This document shows, piece by piece, positions 33,956 through 42,013 of a stretch of DNA of 64,000 bases (position 1 is its first letter; each line of letters opens with the position of its first letter). The notes below the pieces were generated by a model, which was not told the DNA's origin, did no database searches, and saw only the letters and a program-made list of their open reading frames with translations. The stretch lies in NCBI GenBank assembly GCA_965263345.1, contig CBDHHC010000006.1, positions 248,001-312,000 of the forward strand, written 5' to 3'. This DNA is from CBDHHC01 sp965263345. GTDB lineage: Bacteria > Pseudomonadota > Alphaproteobacteria > Rhizobiales > CBDHHC01. The translations under genes were made by a program, and so were the position numbers.

Positions 33956-33994
33956 CCTACGGAAACTACCCCATCTCGTAGGCAACTTGGGGTA
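33956..33994. promoter_or_regulatory. H-type pseudoknot-forming sequence upstream of gcrA
   Basis: Two interleaved inverted repeats: CCTACG (33956-33961) with CGTAGG (33977-33982), and TACCCCA (33967-33973) with TGGGGTA (33988-33994). Loops are 5, 3 and 5 bases. Both strands can form it. It lies 170 bases before the gcrA start (minus strand) and 260 before argD (plus strand), so it could be part of a gcrA 5' leader or of an RNA on the other strand. Not recognised as a known riboswitch. Confidence 0.5.
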
Positions 33995-34144
33995 AGCTAC
34001 TATATCATTGATTCATTGGGCAACAGTTATAGTTAATATTTCCTTAGTTTTCAGAATAAATATTGTAAAAATGCAACTTTTCGATGCTTTAGATGAGTTT
34101 GAAGGGGATAAATAGGTTTTGGAATTAGATTGTCATTCGGGGCT

Positions 34145-34223
34145 AGTTGACACGAAAGGTGTAGTCAATTAACGTGCTGTTCTATTTATGTAGCACACAT
34201 GGCTGCCTTGGGCAGCTTTTTTT
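34145..34223 (+). ncRNA. Three-hairpin RNA or leader upstream of argD
   Basis: Three consecutive hairpins: AGTTGACAC with GTGTAGTCAATT (34145-34170, one bulge), GTGCT with AGCAC (34174-34196), and GCTGCC-TTG-GGCAGC (34202-34216) with seven T. The last is a canonical terminator 28 bases before the argD ATG. It may be an argD attenuator or a separate small RNA; no promoter identified upstream with confidence. Confidence 0.45.
34202..34223 (+). terminator. Rho-independent terminator just before argD
   Basis: Six-bp GC-rich stem GCTGCC/GGCAGC, 3-base loop TTG, then T7. The argD start codon is 28 bases downstream, so any transcript from further upstream would end here unless antiterminated. Confidence 0.75.
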
Positions 34224-34250
34224 ATTTGTTAAGGATTGGGATTTTGGTGT

Positions 34251-35438
34251 ATGTCTGCGCTCTTACCAACCTACATGCGCGCAGAGCTTGTCTTTGAAAG
34301 TGGGCACGGCGCTTACCTCATAACACAGTCAGGTGAAGAGTATCTGGATTTCGGTGCAGGAGTTGCCGTTACAAGCCTTGGACACGCCCATCCTCATCTG
34401 GTTTCAGCTTTAAAAGATCAGGCTGAAAAGTTATGGCACACCTCTAATTTATATCGCATTGCTGGACAGGAAAAGCTTGGTCAACGCCTTGTTGATGCGA
34501 CTTTTGCTGATCTTGTTTTCTTTGCTAATTCAGGTGCGGAAGCTATCGAATGTTCTTTGAAAATGGCTCGTAAATATCATTCAAGTAAAGGTGATGATGA
34601 CCGTTTTCGTATTCTTACGTTTGAAGGAGCCTTTCACGGGCGGACTTATGCTGCTCTTGCTGCAGGTGGTCAAGAAAAATACCTGGAAGGGTTTGGGCCT
34701 GTTTTAGAAGGTTTTGATCAAGTTAAGTATGGCGATTTTGAAGCAGTTAAAGGTCTTATTTCGTCCCAAACAGCTGCCATCCTGGTTGAACCATTGCAAG
34801 GCGAAGGTGGTATTCGCACAGTTCCGTGGAGTTTTTTGAAGGATTTGCGCCGCCTGTGCGATGATCATGGGGCGTTATTGATTTTTGATGAGGTTCAAAG
34901 TGGCGTTGGGCGTACGGGTCGCCTTTTTGCTCATGAATGGAGCGGTATAACTCCAGACATTATGGCGGTTGCCAAAGGTATTGGTGGTGGTTTTCCACTG
35001 GGTGCTTGTCTTGCAACTTATGAAGCGGCTTGTGGTATGACAGCAGGCACGCATGGGTCTACCTTTGGAGGAAACCCACTTGCTATGGCTGCTGGCAATG
35101 CTGTGTTAGATGTGGTTCTGGAAGATGGGTTTTTGGAAAATATTCGCGATAAATCAATCATTTTACGCCAGAAACTTGCGCAATTGGTTGATGAAAATGA
35201 TGATATTTTCGAACTTGTACGTGGCGAAGGCCTTATGATTGGGCTTAAGTGTAAAGTCCCTGTTCAATCTGTTGTAACAGAATTGATACATCATAAGCTT
35301 TTGACGATTGCTGCAGGGGATAATGTTCTTCGTTTACTTCCCCCACTTATTGTTGGAGACGAGCAGATTCAACAAGCTTGTGAGCGTATTCACAATGCTT
35401 GTGCAATTCTTCGTGATCCAGCGAAAGCTATCCGTTAA
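34251..35438 (+). CDS. argD: Acetylornithine aminotransferase
   Basis: PLP enzyme of arginine synthesis converting N-acetylglutamate semialdehyde to N-acetylornithine (and possibly serving lysine). The 395 residues show YLDFGAGVAVTSLGHAHP, FANSGAEAIECSLKMARK, FHGRTYAAL, LLIFDEVQSGVGRTGRLFAHE with the PLP-interacting Asp, and VAKGIGGGFPLGA with the catalytic Lys. ATG 34251 gives the usual MSALLPTY start. It heads an operon with argF 35 bp downstream and hslO; a terminator-bearing leader precedes it. Confidence 0.95.
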   Translation: MSALLPTYMRAELVFESGHGAYLITQSGEEYLDFGAGVAVTSLGHAHPHLVSALKDQAEKLWHTSNLYRIAGQEKLGQRLVDATFADLVFFANSGAEAIECSLKMARKYHSSKGDDDRFRILTFEGAFHGRTYAALAAGGQEKYLEGFGPVLEGFDQVKYGDFEAVKGLISSQTAAILVEPLQGEGGIRTVPWSFLKDLRRLCDDHGALLIFDEVQSGVGRTGRLFAHEWSGITPDIMAVAKGIGGGFPLGACLATYEAACGMTAGTHGSTFGGNPLAMAAGNAVLDVVLEDGFLENIRDKSIILRQKLAQLVDENDDIFELVRGEGLMIGLKCKVPVQSVVTELIHHKLLTIAAGDNVLRLLPPLIVGDEQIQQACERIHNACAILRDPAKAIR

Positions 35439-35473
35439 ATTTTAGTCTTAAAGAGTGATAGGATTCCATTGAG

Positions 35474-36388
35474 ATGGTAATTAAGCATTTTTTAGATATT
35501 GATGATTTTTCAAAAGACGAACTGGTTTCTTTTGTTGATTTGGCCAAACAGCTTAAAACAGGACAGAAGTCACTGGCTGTGCGGTCTGGTTTTCCACCTA
35601 ATCTGGTTATGATTTTTGATAAACCTTCTACGCGAACGCGTGTTTCTTTTGATATCGCAATGCGTCAACTTGGTGGTCAGACATTGGTTTTAAATCAATC
35701 TGATATGCAGCTTGGGCGTGGCGAAACCATTGGGGATACGGCCCGTGTTCTCTCTCGTTATGCTGATGCAATTATGGTCCGCTGTTCGGATCCTGCGCAA
35801 TTACTAGAACTTGCACAAAATTCTTCTATTCCTGTTGTTAATGGCATGACCAATAAATCTCATCCTTGTCAAATTATGGCAGATATTTTGACTTTTGAAG
35901 AAAAGCTTGGGGCAATTTCTGGTAAAACAATCACTTGGGTTGGAGATGCAAATAATGTTGCAACATCATGGGTGCATGCTGCTGTTCGATTTGGCTTTAC
36001 ATTAAGAATTTCCTGTCCAGAAGAGTTATCTCCCAATACTGAACTTTTAGAATGGGTTCAAAATGAAGGTGGGGATGTTACGATTATCCGTGACCCTAAA
36101 GATGCTGCTAAAGATGCAGATTGTATTGTTACAGATGTATGGGTTTCTATGGGGCAAGATGATGCGGATCGACGTTATCAGTTGTTGCGCCCATATCAAG
36201 TTGATAAAGATGTTATGGCGCAAGCAAATGAGAATGCGATATTTATGCATTGTCTTCCTGCCCATCGTGGAGATGAGGTGACAGCTGAAGTTATTGATGG
36301 TCCACAATCTGTGGTATTTGATGAAGCGGAAAACAGACTCCATATGCAAAAGGCAATTCTTGCATGGTGTTTAGAAATGGTTGAATGA
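35474..36388 (+). CDS. argF: Ornithine carbamoyltransferase
   Basis: Makes citrulline from ornithine and carbamoyl phosphate. The 304 residues carry the carbamoyl-phosphate motif DKPSTRTRVSFD, then HPCQIMADILTF, WVGDANNVATSW, the ornithine loop VWVSMGQ, and HCLPAHRGDEV with the catalytic Cys. Length and order are normal. Its stop overlaps the hslO start by four bases. argD precedes it and argB is at the left end of the window. Confidence 0.96.
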   Translation: MVIKHFLDIDDFSKDELVSFVDLAKQLKTGQKSLAVRSGFPPNLVMIFDKPSTRTRVSFDIAMRQLGGQTLVLNQSDMQLGRGETIGDTARVLSRYADAIMVRCSDPAQLLELAQNSSIPVVNGMTNKSHPCQIMADILTFEEKLGAISGKTITWVGDANNVATSWVHAAVRFGFTLRISCPEELSPNTELLEWVQNEGGDVTIIRDPKDAAKDADCIVTDVWVSMGQDDADRRYQLLRPYQVDKDVMAQANENAIFMHCLPAHRGDEVTAEVIDGPQSVVFDEAENRLHMQKAILAWCLEMVE

Positions 36389-37365
36389 TGAGTCATCAGA
36401 CGATTGATACGCTGAAACATGGTCCAGAAGATGTGGATGATAATTGTGTTTTACCTTTTCATGCAGAATCTGCCAATGCAAACGGGCGCCTGGTTCGTTT
36501 GGGTGGGAGTCTGGATGCAATATTAGATAAGCATAATTATCCCGAACCTGTATCTAAGCTTCTTGGTGAAGCTGTGGCTCTTATTTCCTTGCTTGGAACC
36601 TCTCTTAAGTTTAATGGCAAACTTATTTTGCAAACGAAATCAGATGGTTTGGTCAAGATGCTGGTTGTTCAGTATATGACCCCAGGTTATGTTCGTGGTT
36701 ATGCCAGTTTTGAAAAAGACGATTTTAAAGATCTGGAGAAGATTTCTGAGTTAGATGAAAAAACTCTTCTTGGTCATGGACATCTTGCAATGACTATTGA
36801 TCAAGGCAAAGATATGGAACGTTATCAAGGCATTGTTGCCCTTGAGGGTGAAAGTCTGGCCCAGGCTGCACATAAATATTTTATGCAGTCAGAACAACTC
36901 CCAAGCTTTTTAAGACTGGCCGTCGCCAGGCATTATGTTTCTGGTGAGGCTGGGCAAGCTGGCCAATGGTATTGGCGTGCTGGTGGGTTAATGATCCAGG
37001 ATTTGACGACTGAAGGAGGTACTTTAGAGTTTCAGAATGACCTTGATGAGATCGATGAAAATGAGATTGATGAAGATGGATGGAACCGGATCTGTCATTT
37101 GGCTGAAACAGTTGAGGATCATGAATTATTAGATCCGATGCTCGCTCCAGAAAAATTGCTTTATAGACTCTTTCATGAAGAACAGGTGCGTGTTTTTCAT
37201 TTGCAGCCCATTGATAATAAATGTACTTGCTCAAGGGAGCATATTCAGTCTGTTTTAAAGCAATTTAGTAAGGAAGAAATTTCTGAAATGGTTGAGGATG
37301 GGCAAGTGGTTGTCACATGCGAATTTTGTTCTACAATTTATTTCTTTGAAGCAAGTGAATTTTAA
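36385..37365 (+). CDS. hslO: Hsp33 redox-regulated chaperone
   Basis: 326-residue cytoplasmic chaperone activated by oxidative unfolding. The N-terminal domain includes GRLVRLGGSLDAILDKHNYP; the C-terminal zinc-binding redox switch has the four cysteines CTC (in NKCTCSREH, plus the preceding pattern) and CEFC (VVTCEFCSTIYFF). It overlaps argF (ATGA) and so belongs to the argDF operon, a frequent alphaproteobacterial order. Two ATG codons in tandem (36385, 36388). Confidence 0.94.
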   Translation: MMSHQTIDTLKHGPEDVDDNCVLPFHAESANANGRLVRLGGSLDAILDKHNYPEPVSKLLGEAVALISLLGTSLKFNGKLILQTKSDGLVKMLVVQYMTPGYVRGYASFEKDDFKDLEKISELDEKTLLGHGHLAMTIDQGKDMERYQGIVALEGESLAQAAHKYFMQSEQLPSFLRLAVARHYVSGEAGQAGQWYWRAGGLMIQDLTTEGGTLEFQNDLDEIDENEIDEDGWNRICHLAETVEDHELLDPMLAPEKLLYRLFHEEQVRVFHLQPIDNKCTCSREHIQSVLKQFSKEEISEMVEDGQVVVTCEFCSTIYFFEASEF

Positions 37366-37709
37366 TCTTTTTTGTTATTTGTTTTACCTTTTTATTTTTG
37401 TTTTTTTGTCTATTCTTATATTTTTACTTTATTAAAAAAAAAATATTGTTTTTGCTTCCTGACTTTCATAATTTAGACTTATTAGAAAGACATTAATATT
37501 GGAAAATTGGTGTTTTGTTAACCTATAAATACTTGTGTGTTCTATGCACTCCTAATATGATGATATTTTGATTTATTAGGACTAGAATATTGTGTCTTAT
37601 GAGGGTAATTTAGGCGATAATCACGTATATGAGGCCTTGAAGTGATTAGTAAAGTCATAATATAACAACGCCGTGGGGCAGTAGCGTACAATTTATGGAT
37701 TGAGAGTCA
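37366..37709. other. AT-rich intergenic region upstream of the bactofilin gene
   Basis: 344 bases with no gene. Long T- and A-runs (for example ten A at 37434-37443) and no hairpin of note. It must hold the bactofilin promoter, which I cannot locate. Confidence 0.4.
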
Positions 37710-38225
37710 ATGAATATGTTTACTAAGAAGAATGAAGCAGGTGGAATGGGTGGAAATCAGATGGTTGGTGGCGCTCCAGGTGCTGCTTCACACAATCATT
37801 CTAATGAGCCAAGGCAATCTGCTGCACAAAGTCCATCTCGCGGTGGATCTACAATGAGAAGTGAGCCTTTGGGTGCAGGAACAATTATTAGTTCTGATCT
37901 TACTATCATTGGTAACGTTGTTTCAAAAGGTCAGGTTACTCTGGATGGAACAATTCAAGGTGATATGCACTGTGCGTCTCTTGTAGTTGGCGAAAATGGT
38001 GAAATCGACGGTGGTATCATTGCTAATGAAGTTGTTGTTCATGGTCGTGTGACTGGTGCTATCCGTGGTGACAGAGTTATGTTGCAAAAAACTGCTCATG
38101 TTGAAGGTGATATCTTCCACCAGGAAATCGGTATTGAGATGGGTACGCTGTTTGACGGTACATTAAAGCGTACAGACAAGCCAACAACTATGGTTCAGCA
38201 GCCTACAGTTAAAACTCAAGGTTAA
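37710..38225 (+). CDS. Bactofilin (polymer-forming cytoskeletal protein)
   Basis: 171 residues. An N-terminal glycine- and serine-rich tail of about 50 residues precedes the right-handed beta-helix domain (GTIISSDLTIIGNVVSKGQVTLDGTIQGDMHC, then VVVHGRVTGAIRGDRVMLQKTAHVEGDIFH), typical of bactofilins. These assemble non-polar filaments at the membrane and recruit cell-wall enzymes. The gene stands alone and is followed by a terminator. ATG 37710; ATG 37716 is an alternative. Confidence 0.92.
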   Translation: MNMFTKKNEAGGMGGNQMVGGAPGAASHNHSNEPRQSAAQSPSRGGSTMRSEPLGAGTIISSDLTIIGNVVSKGQVTLDGTIQGDMHCASLVVGENGEIDGGIIANEVVVHGRVTGAIRGDRVMLQKTAHVEGDIFHQEIGIEMGTLFDGTLKRTDKPTTMVQQPTVKTQG

Positions 38226-38252
38226 TACAACCTAAAGTTGAGATTTATTTAT

Positions 38253-38299
38253 AAAAGCCTTTGAGATGGTGCCATATGTGCCTTCTTAGAGGCTTTTTT
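38253..38299 (+). terminator. Terminator after the bactofilin gene
   Basis: AAAAGCCT (38253-38260) pairs with AGGCTTTT (38290-38297), with an inner GGTGCC/TGTGCC-type loop region, followed by a T-run. It starts 28 bases after the stop. Confidence 0.7.
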
Positions 38300-38311
38300 G
38301 TTAAGTGTTCA

Positions 38312-38344
38312 AGCGCCACGCAGGCTGCGCGCTACACTGGCGCT
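38312..38344. repeat. GC-rich palindrome, probable intergenic repeat
   Basis: AGCGCCA (38312-38318) and TGGCGCT (38338-38344) flank a 19-base GC-rich core with GCAGGCTGC and GCGCGC. It stands out from AT-rich surroundings and lies 13 bases after the bactofilin terminator. The following 38345-38732 is AT-rich with no gene and should contain the promoter of the H-NOX operon. Confidence 0.45.
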
Positions 38345-38732
38345 AGTCCTCAAGAAACTGCTTTTGCACTTTTTATTGTCTGGTCTTTTTCATTTATTAT
38401 GTCTTAAGGTGTAAAGCATTCCGTGCAATGATAGTTATTGTTCCGGCATATAGGATTAAGGGTTCATAATCTCCTGCAGAGCTGGGTTTCCTTGATATGT
38501 TTTTAGAGAGTTAGTGCAAGGTGGCTGGAGGCTAGATATCTTAAAAATGAATAGTTACTTATTAATATGTCCTTAACCTTAAATTTTATTCTAATTACAT
38601 TACGCTTTGTTTACTTAAATTATATGTATGCCCCACCTGTTAATAAATTTTTCTCCTCCTTGCTGTAAATTGGATAGTCTATTTTGAGAGCAGTCATTTG
38701 ACGATATTTGTGCTTTCAGGTTGGAGGTCCGG

Positions 38733-39278
38733 TTGAAAGGCTTGGTATTTCGAGAATTTTTAGAAATGGTTGATCAAACCATTTCGCCTGAAGTTACTGA
38801 AAAGATTATCAGTTCGTGTGATCTTCCCTCTAACGGTGTTTATACAAATGTTGGTACTTACGATTGTAAAGAGATATTCCAACTTGTTTCTGCTCTTAGC
38901 TCAGAAACAGGCGTAACACCTCCCAAGTTGGTTCATAGTTTTGGTGTTTATCTCTTTGGCCGATTTGTTGAGAATTTTGATTGTTTTTTTACAGATAAAC
39001 CCAACGCTTTTTTGTTCCTGGAAAGTGTTGATGATGTTGTCCATATCGAAGTTCGCAAACTTTATCCAAATGCAGAATTACCCAGCATTACCTGTGAACG
39101 TGTTTCTGATGACAAACTCATCCTTGTCTACAAATCGATGAGGCATATGGGGGATTTGGCACAGGGTCTTATTGAGGCATGCATTGATCATTTTGGCGAT
39201 AAAATTTCTCTAAAGCGTGAGAATATCAGCGATGGTGTAGAGCAATTAATTCGTTTTGATCTAACTCGAGAGATATAG
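38733..39278 (+). CDS. H-NOX heme nitric-oxide sensor
   Basis: 181-residue soluble heme protein. Starting at TTG 38733 (GGAGG 5 nt upstream) it begins with the canonical MKGLVFREFLEMV. The proximal heme ligand is His104 (VVHIEVRKLYP) and the heme-propionate triad is Tyr133-x-Ser135-x-Arg137 (YKSMR), at the positions seen in well-studied H-NOX proteins. Such proteins bind NO and control a neighbouring kinase or cyclase. The next two genes, a kinase 7 bp away and a response regulator, complete the circuit. Confidence 0.9.
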   Translation: MKGLVFREFLEMVDQTISPEVTEKIISSCDLPSNGVYTNVGTYDCKEIFQLVSALSSETGVTPPKLVHSFGVYLFGRFVENFDCFFTDKPNAFLFLESVDDVVHIEVRKLYPNAELPSITCERVSDDKLILVYKSMRHMGDLAQGLIEACIDHFGDKISLKRENISDGVEQLIRFDLTREI

Positions 39279-39285
39279 AGGTCGT

Positions 39286-40608
39286 ATGAATAATCAAATT
39301 CTTGAACAAAAACTTGAGCGAGAACGTTTGGCGCGTATTGAGGCAGAAGAACTTTTGGAGAGTAAAAGCAAAGAGCTTTTTTTGATGAATAAAATGCTGC
39401 GAAGCACAGCTGATCAACTTTCTCTTCAAACATCCCAACTCAATATCATTTTGGATAATACTCTTAGTGGAATTGTGTTGGTCAGTGATGAGTTTCATAT
39501 TATTCGTGCGAACCAGTATGCTGAAAAACTGTTTGGATATGAGAAAGATACCTTGTTTGGAAGCAATATTTTGAGTTTTATAGATTGCGAGCCTGATCAG
39601 ATCCAATCTCTCGTTTCAAATAAATCTTGTGTTTCTGTAGAAGCAAAATACAGCGAATTTATTGCAACCTGCAGTCACGGCAAAACCTATCCTATTGAGC
39701 TTTCTATTTCAGAGGCTGATATTAAGGGCAACTCACATACGATCTGGATCTTTAGAAATATCAGCCAAAGGAAAATACAAGAAGCTGAAAGAGAATTGCT
39801 TGAAGAAGAATTAAGGCAAGCTCTTAAGTTAGAAGCTCTTGGAACCTTAGCGAGCGGAATTGCCCATGAGATCAATACGCCAATTCAATTTGTCGGTGAT
39901 AATTTACATTTTCTGAACGATAGCTTTAGTGATTTAATGTCTCAGATTTCATCTGCTCAGAGTGAAGGCAATCAGGCAGTCGATAATTCTGCAGATGATG
40001 ATCTCGCATTTATGATGGAAGAAATTCCTCAAGCTATTGCGCAAAGTCTTGATGGTATTACTCGAGTTAGTGAGATTGTTAAATCTGTCAGGAATTTTTC
40101 TCACCCTGGAACAAAAGAGAAAATACTGACAGACATGAATCAATCTATCGAGGGGACTGTCACACTTTCAACTAATCAATGGAAATATGTCGCTGAACTG
40201 GAAACACAGTTTGAGGATAATTTACCTGAAGTTAGTTGTATACCAGGAGAAATTAATCAGGTGATATTGAATCTCATTGTTAATGCAGCTCAAGCAATAG
40301 AGACGTGTGACAGTGCTGAAAAAGGAAAAATTAAGGTTCAGACTCGGCTGGTTCCTGACTATGTGGAAATCAGTGTGAGTGATACTGGATGCGGTATTTC
40401 TGATGAACACAAAGATCATATCTTTGATCCTTTCTTTACGACCAAAGAGGTTGGTAAGGGGACAGGTCAGGGATTAGCTTTAGCTCATAATATCATTGTT
40501 AAAAAGCACTCTGGTAAATTGTATTTTGAAACTGAGGCAGGTAAGGGAACAACCTTCTTTATTAGATTACCACTTAAAGAAGCTGATGTTCCTGAGAAAG
40601 CTGCGTGA
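39286..40608 (+). CDS. PAS histidine kinase of the H-NOX operon
   Basis: 440-residue soluble kinase. An N-terminal coiled coil (about 5-50) precedes a PAS domain (LDNTLSGIVLVSDEFHIIRANQ), then a phospho-acceptor helix with GIAHEINTPIQF (His194) and an ATPase domain with NLIVNAAQAIE, DTGCGIS, and GTGQGLALAHNI. There are no membrane helices. In known systems the NO-bound H-NOX inhibits the adjacent kinase; the 7-bp spacing supports a matched pair here. It ends just before the response-regulator gene. Confidence 0.92.
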   Translation: MNNQILEQKLERERLARIEAEELLESKSKELFLMNKMLRSTADQLSLQTSQLNIILDNTLSGIVLVSDEFHIIRANQYAEKLFGYEKDTLFGSNILSFIDCEPDQIQSLVSNKSCVSVEAKYSEFIATCSHGKTYPIELSISEADIKGNSHTIWIFRNISQRKIQEAERELLEEELRQALKLEALGTLASGIAHEINTPIQFVGDNLHFLNDSFSDLMSQISSAQSEGNQAVDNSADDDLAFMMEEIPQAIAQSLDGITRVSEIVKSVRNFSHPGTKEKILTDMNQSIEGTVTLSTNQWKYVAELETQFEDNLPEVSCIPGEINQVILNLIVNAAQAIETCDSAEKGKIKVQTRLVPDYVEISVSDTGCGISDEHKDHIFDPFFTTKEVGKGTGQGLALAHNIIVKKHSGKLYFETEAGKGTTFFIRLPLKEADVPEKAA

Positions 40609-40619
40609 GGAGAGACGTT

Positions 40620-41801
40620 ATGACAGAAAATGTTTTATTTGTTGATGATGATGCTCGTGTCTTAAATGCTTTTAAGCGCAGGCTTTATAAAAAATACACT
40701 TTCCATACTGCAATTGGTGCTGAAGAAGCTCTAGACATTTTTCAAAAACATGGTCCGTTTGCTGTAGTGATTAGTGACCAGCAGATGCCAGGAATGGATG
40801 GCATCAGTTTTTTGAAGAAAATTATGGAACAGGACGCACTCACGGTACGAATGATGCTGACCGGGAATGCAGATCGGCAAACAGCGGTTAATTCCGTTAA
40901 TGAGAGCAATGTTTTTCGTTATTTGAATAAGCCATGTACTCTTGAGCAACTTACAGAAGCAATTGATGATGCTGTCCATCAATACCAATTGCAAAAGGCT
41001 GAAAAAGACCTTCTAGAGCAGACATTGGCTGGAAGTGTGAAAATGCTGGTTGATATTATTGCTTTGAGAGACCCTCATGCAATTCAATCAACAGGTCCTA
41101 TGAGGAAAGCTGCTCGTAAGTTTGCCAGATATCTTAAGTACCCAAAAACCTGGGAATTAGATATGGCTGTTATGCTTTCCAGTATCGGTGATATTGTTCT
41201 GCCTGTGCAGGTGCGTGCTAAATTAATTTCTGGTGAGGAATTAACGCAGGTTGAGAGGGAAATTTATAATTCTGCTCCAGGTTTGGCAAAGGACCTTCTT
41301 ACTAATGTACCAAGGCTCGAGCCGATTGCAGAGGCTGTATATTACCAAAATAAAGGCTTTGATGGCTCAGGGTTTCCAAGAGACAATATTCAAGGGCATG
41401 ATATTCCCTTCCAATCAAGACTATTGTGTTTGCTGAAAAATATGCTTGAAATCTCAAAGGGACGCGTTCCAAATGAAGATACTTTTGTAGATTTGGCGGA
41501 GAAAAGTGCTCAATTTGATCCAGAATTACTTGAAGCAGCTCATAAATGCTTCTTGGATATTGTGGATCAAGAGATGCCAAGCGAAGAAAACCTTCATGTC
41601 ATGATTAACCAGCTTCTACCTGGTGATCTACTTTTAGAAGATTTGCGCACCCTTGATGGTGAGCTTGCGCTTGCTGCAAATAATGAGCTTACAAAAGCTA
41701 TGTTAGTTAAAGTGCGTCAGTATCATAAGCTTAATGTTTTAAAAGAGCCCGTTAATATTAATCGAACGCACACTAATAGTAGTGATCAGTCTGCGGCATA
41801 A
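40620..41801 (+). CDS. Response regulator with degenerate HD-GYP domain
   Basis: 393 residues: a receiver (phospho-Asp53 in VVISDQQMPGMDG) and a C-terminal HD-GYP-like domain in which every expected metal ligand is lost: the HD position reads SSIGD, the MKTHP position NSAPG, the HHER position YQNK, with GFP instead of GYP. It should not cleave cyclic di-GMP. This parallels HnoD of Shewanella, a degenerate HD-GYP regulator of an NO circuit. ATG 40620 has GGAG upstream; the kinase stop is 11 bases away. Any EAL/GGDEF partner is outside this operon. Confidence 0.85.
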   Translation: MTENVLFVDDDARVLNAFKRRLYKKYTFHTAIGAEEALDIFQKHGPFAVVISDQQMPGMDGISFLKKIMEQDALTVRMMLTGNADRQTAVNSVNESNVFRYLNKPCTLEQLTEAIDDAVHQYQLQKAEKDLLEQTLAGSVKMLVDIIALRDPHAIQSTGPMRKAARKFARYLKYPKTWELDMAVMLSSIGDIVLPVQVRAKLISGEELTQVEREIYNSAPGLAKDLLTNVPRLEPIAEAVYYQNKGFDGSGFPRDNIQGHDIPFQSRLLCLLKNMLEISKGRVPNEDTFVDLAEKSAQFDPELLEAAHKCFLDIVDQEMPSEENLHVMINQLLPGDLLLEDLRTLDGELALAANNELTKAMLVKVRQYHKLNVLKEPVNINRTHTNSSDQSAA

Positions 41802-42013
41802 ACTTATAAGATATGAAAAAGGTTTGATAGTTTTGAACCCAAAAAGTTATTTTATGAATTGATATTGTCATGTTTTTTTCATAATTGCATTAAATAAGAA
41901 ATTTTGAGATTATAGAAATAAATGCTATACGATTTCGAAAGGCCCGCATTCTATGTGGTCCTTCCGTCTGGATATATAAGATTGACTTTGAATAAATTAT
42001 TTTGGGGGAATTG

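Noticed and set aside
33956..33994. Known pseudoknot riboswitches (SAM-II, preQ1, fluoride)
   Set aside because: The loop lengths and core bases do not match these aptamers, and gcrA and argD are not their usual targets.
33820..34223. Two-piece tmRNA gene in the gcrA-argD interval
   Set aside because: The pseudoknot and terminator invited it, but there is no T-arm-like GGTTCAA sequence, no CCA-type end and no tag ORF on either strand.
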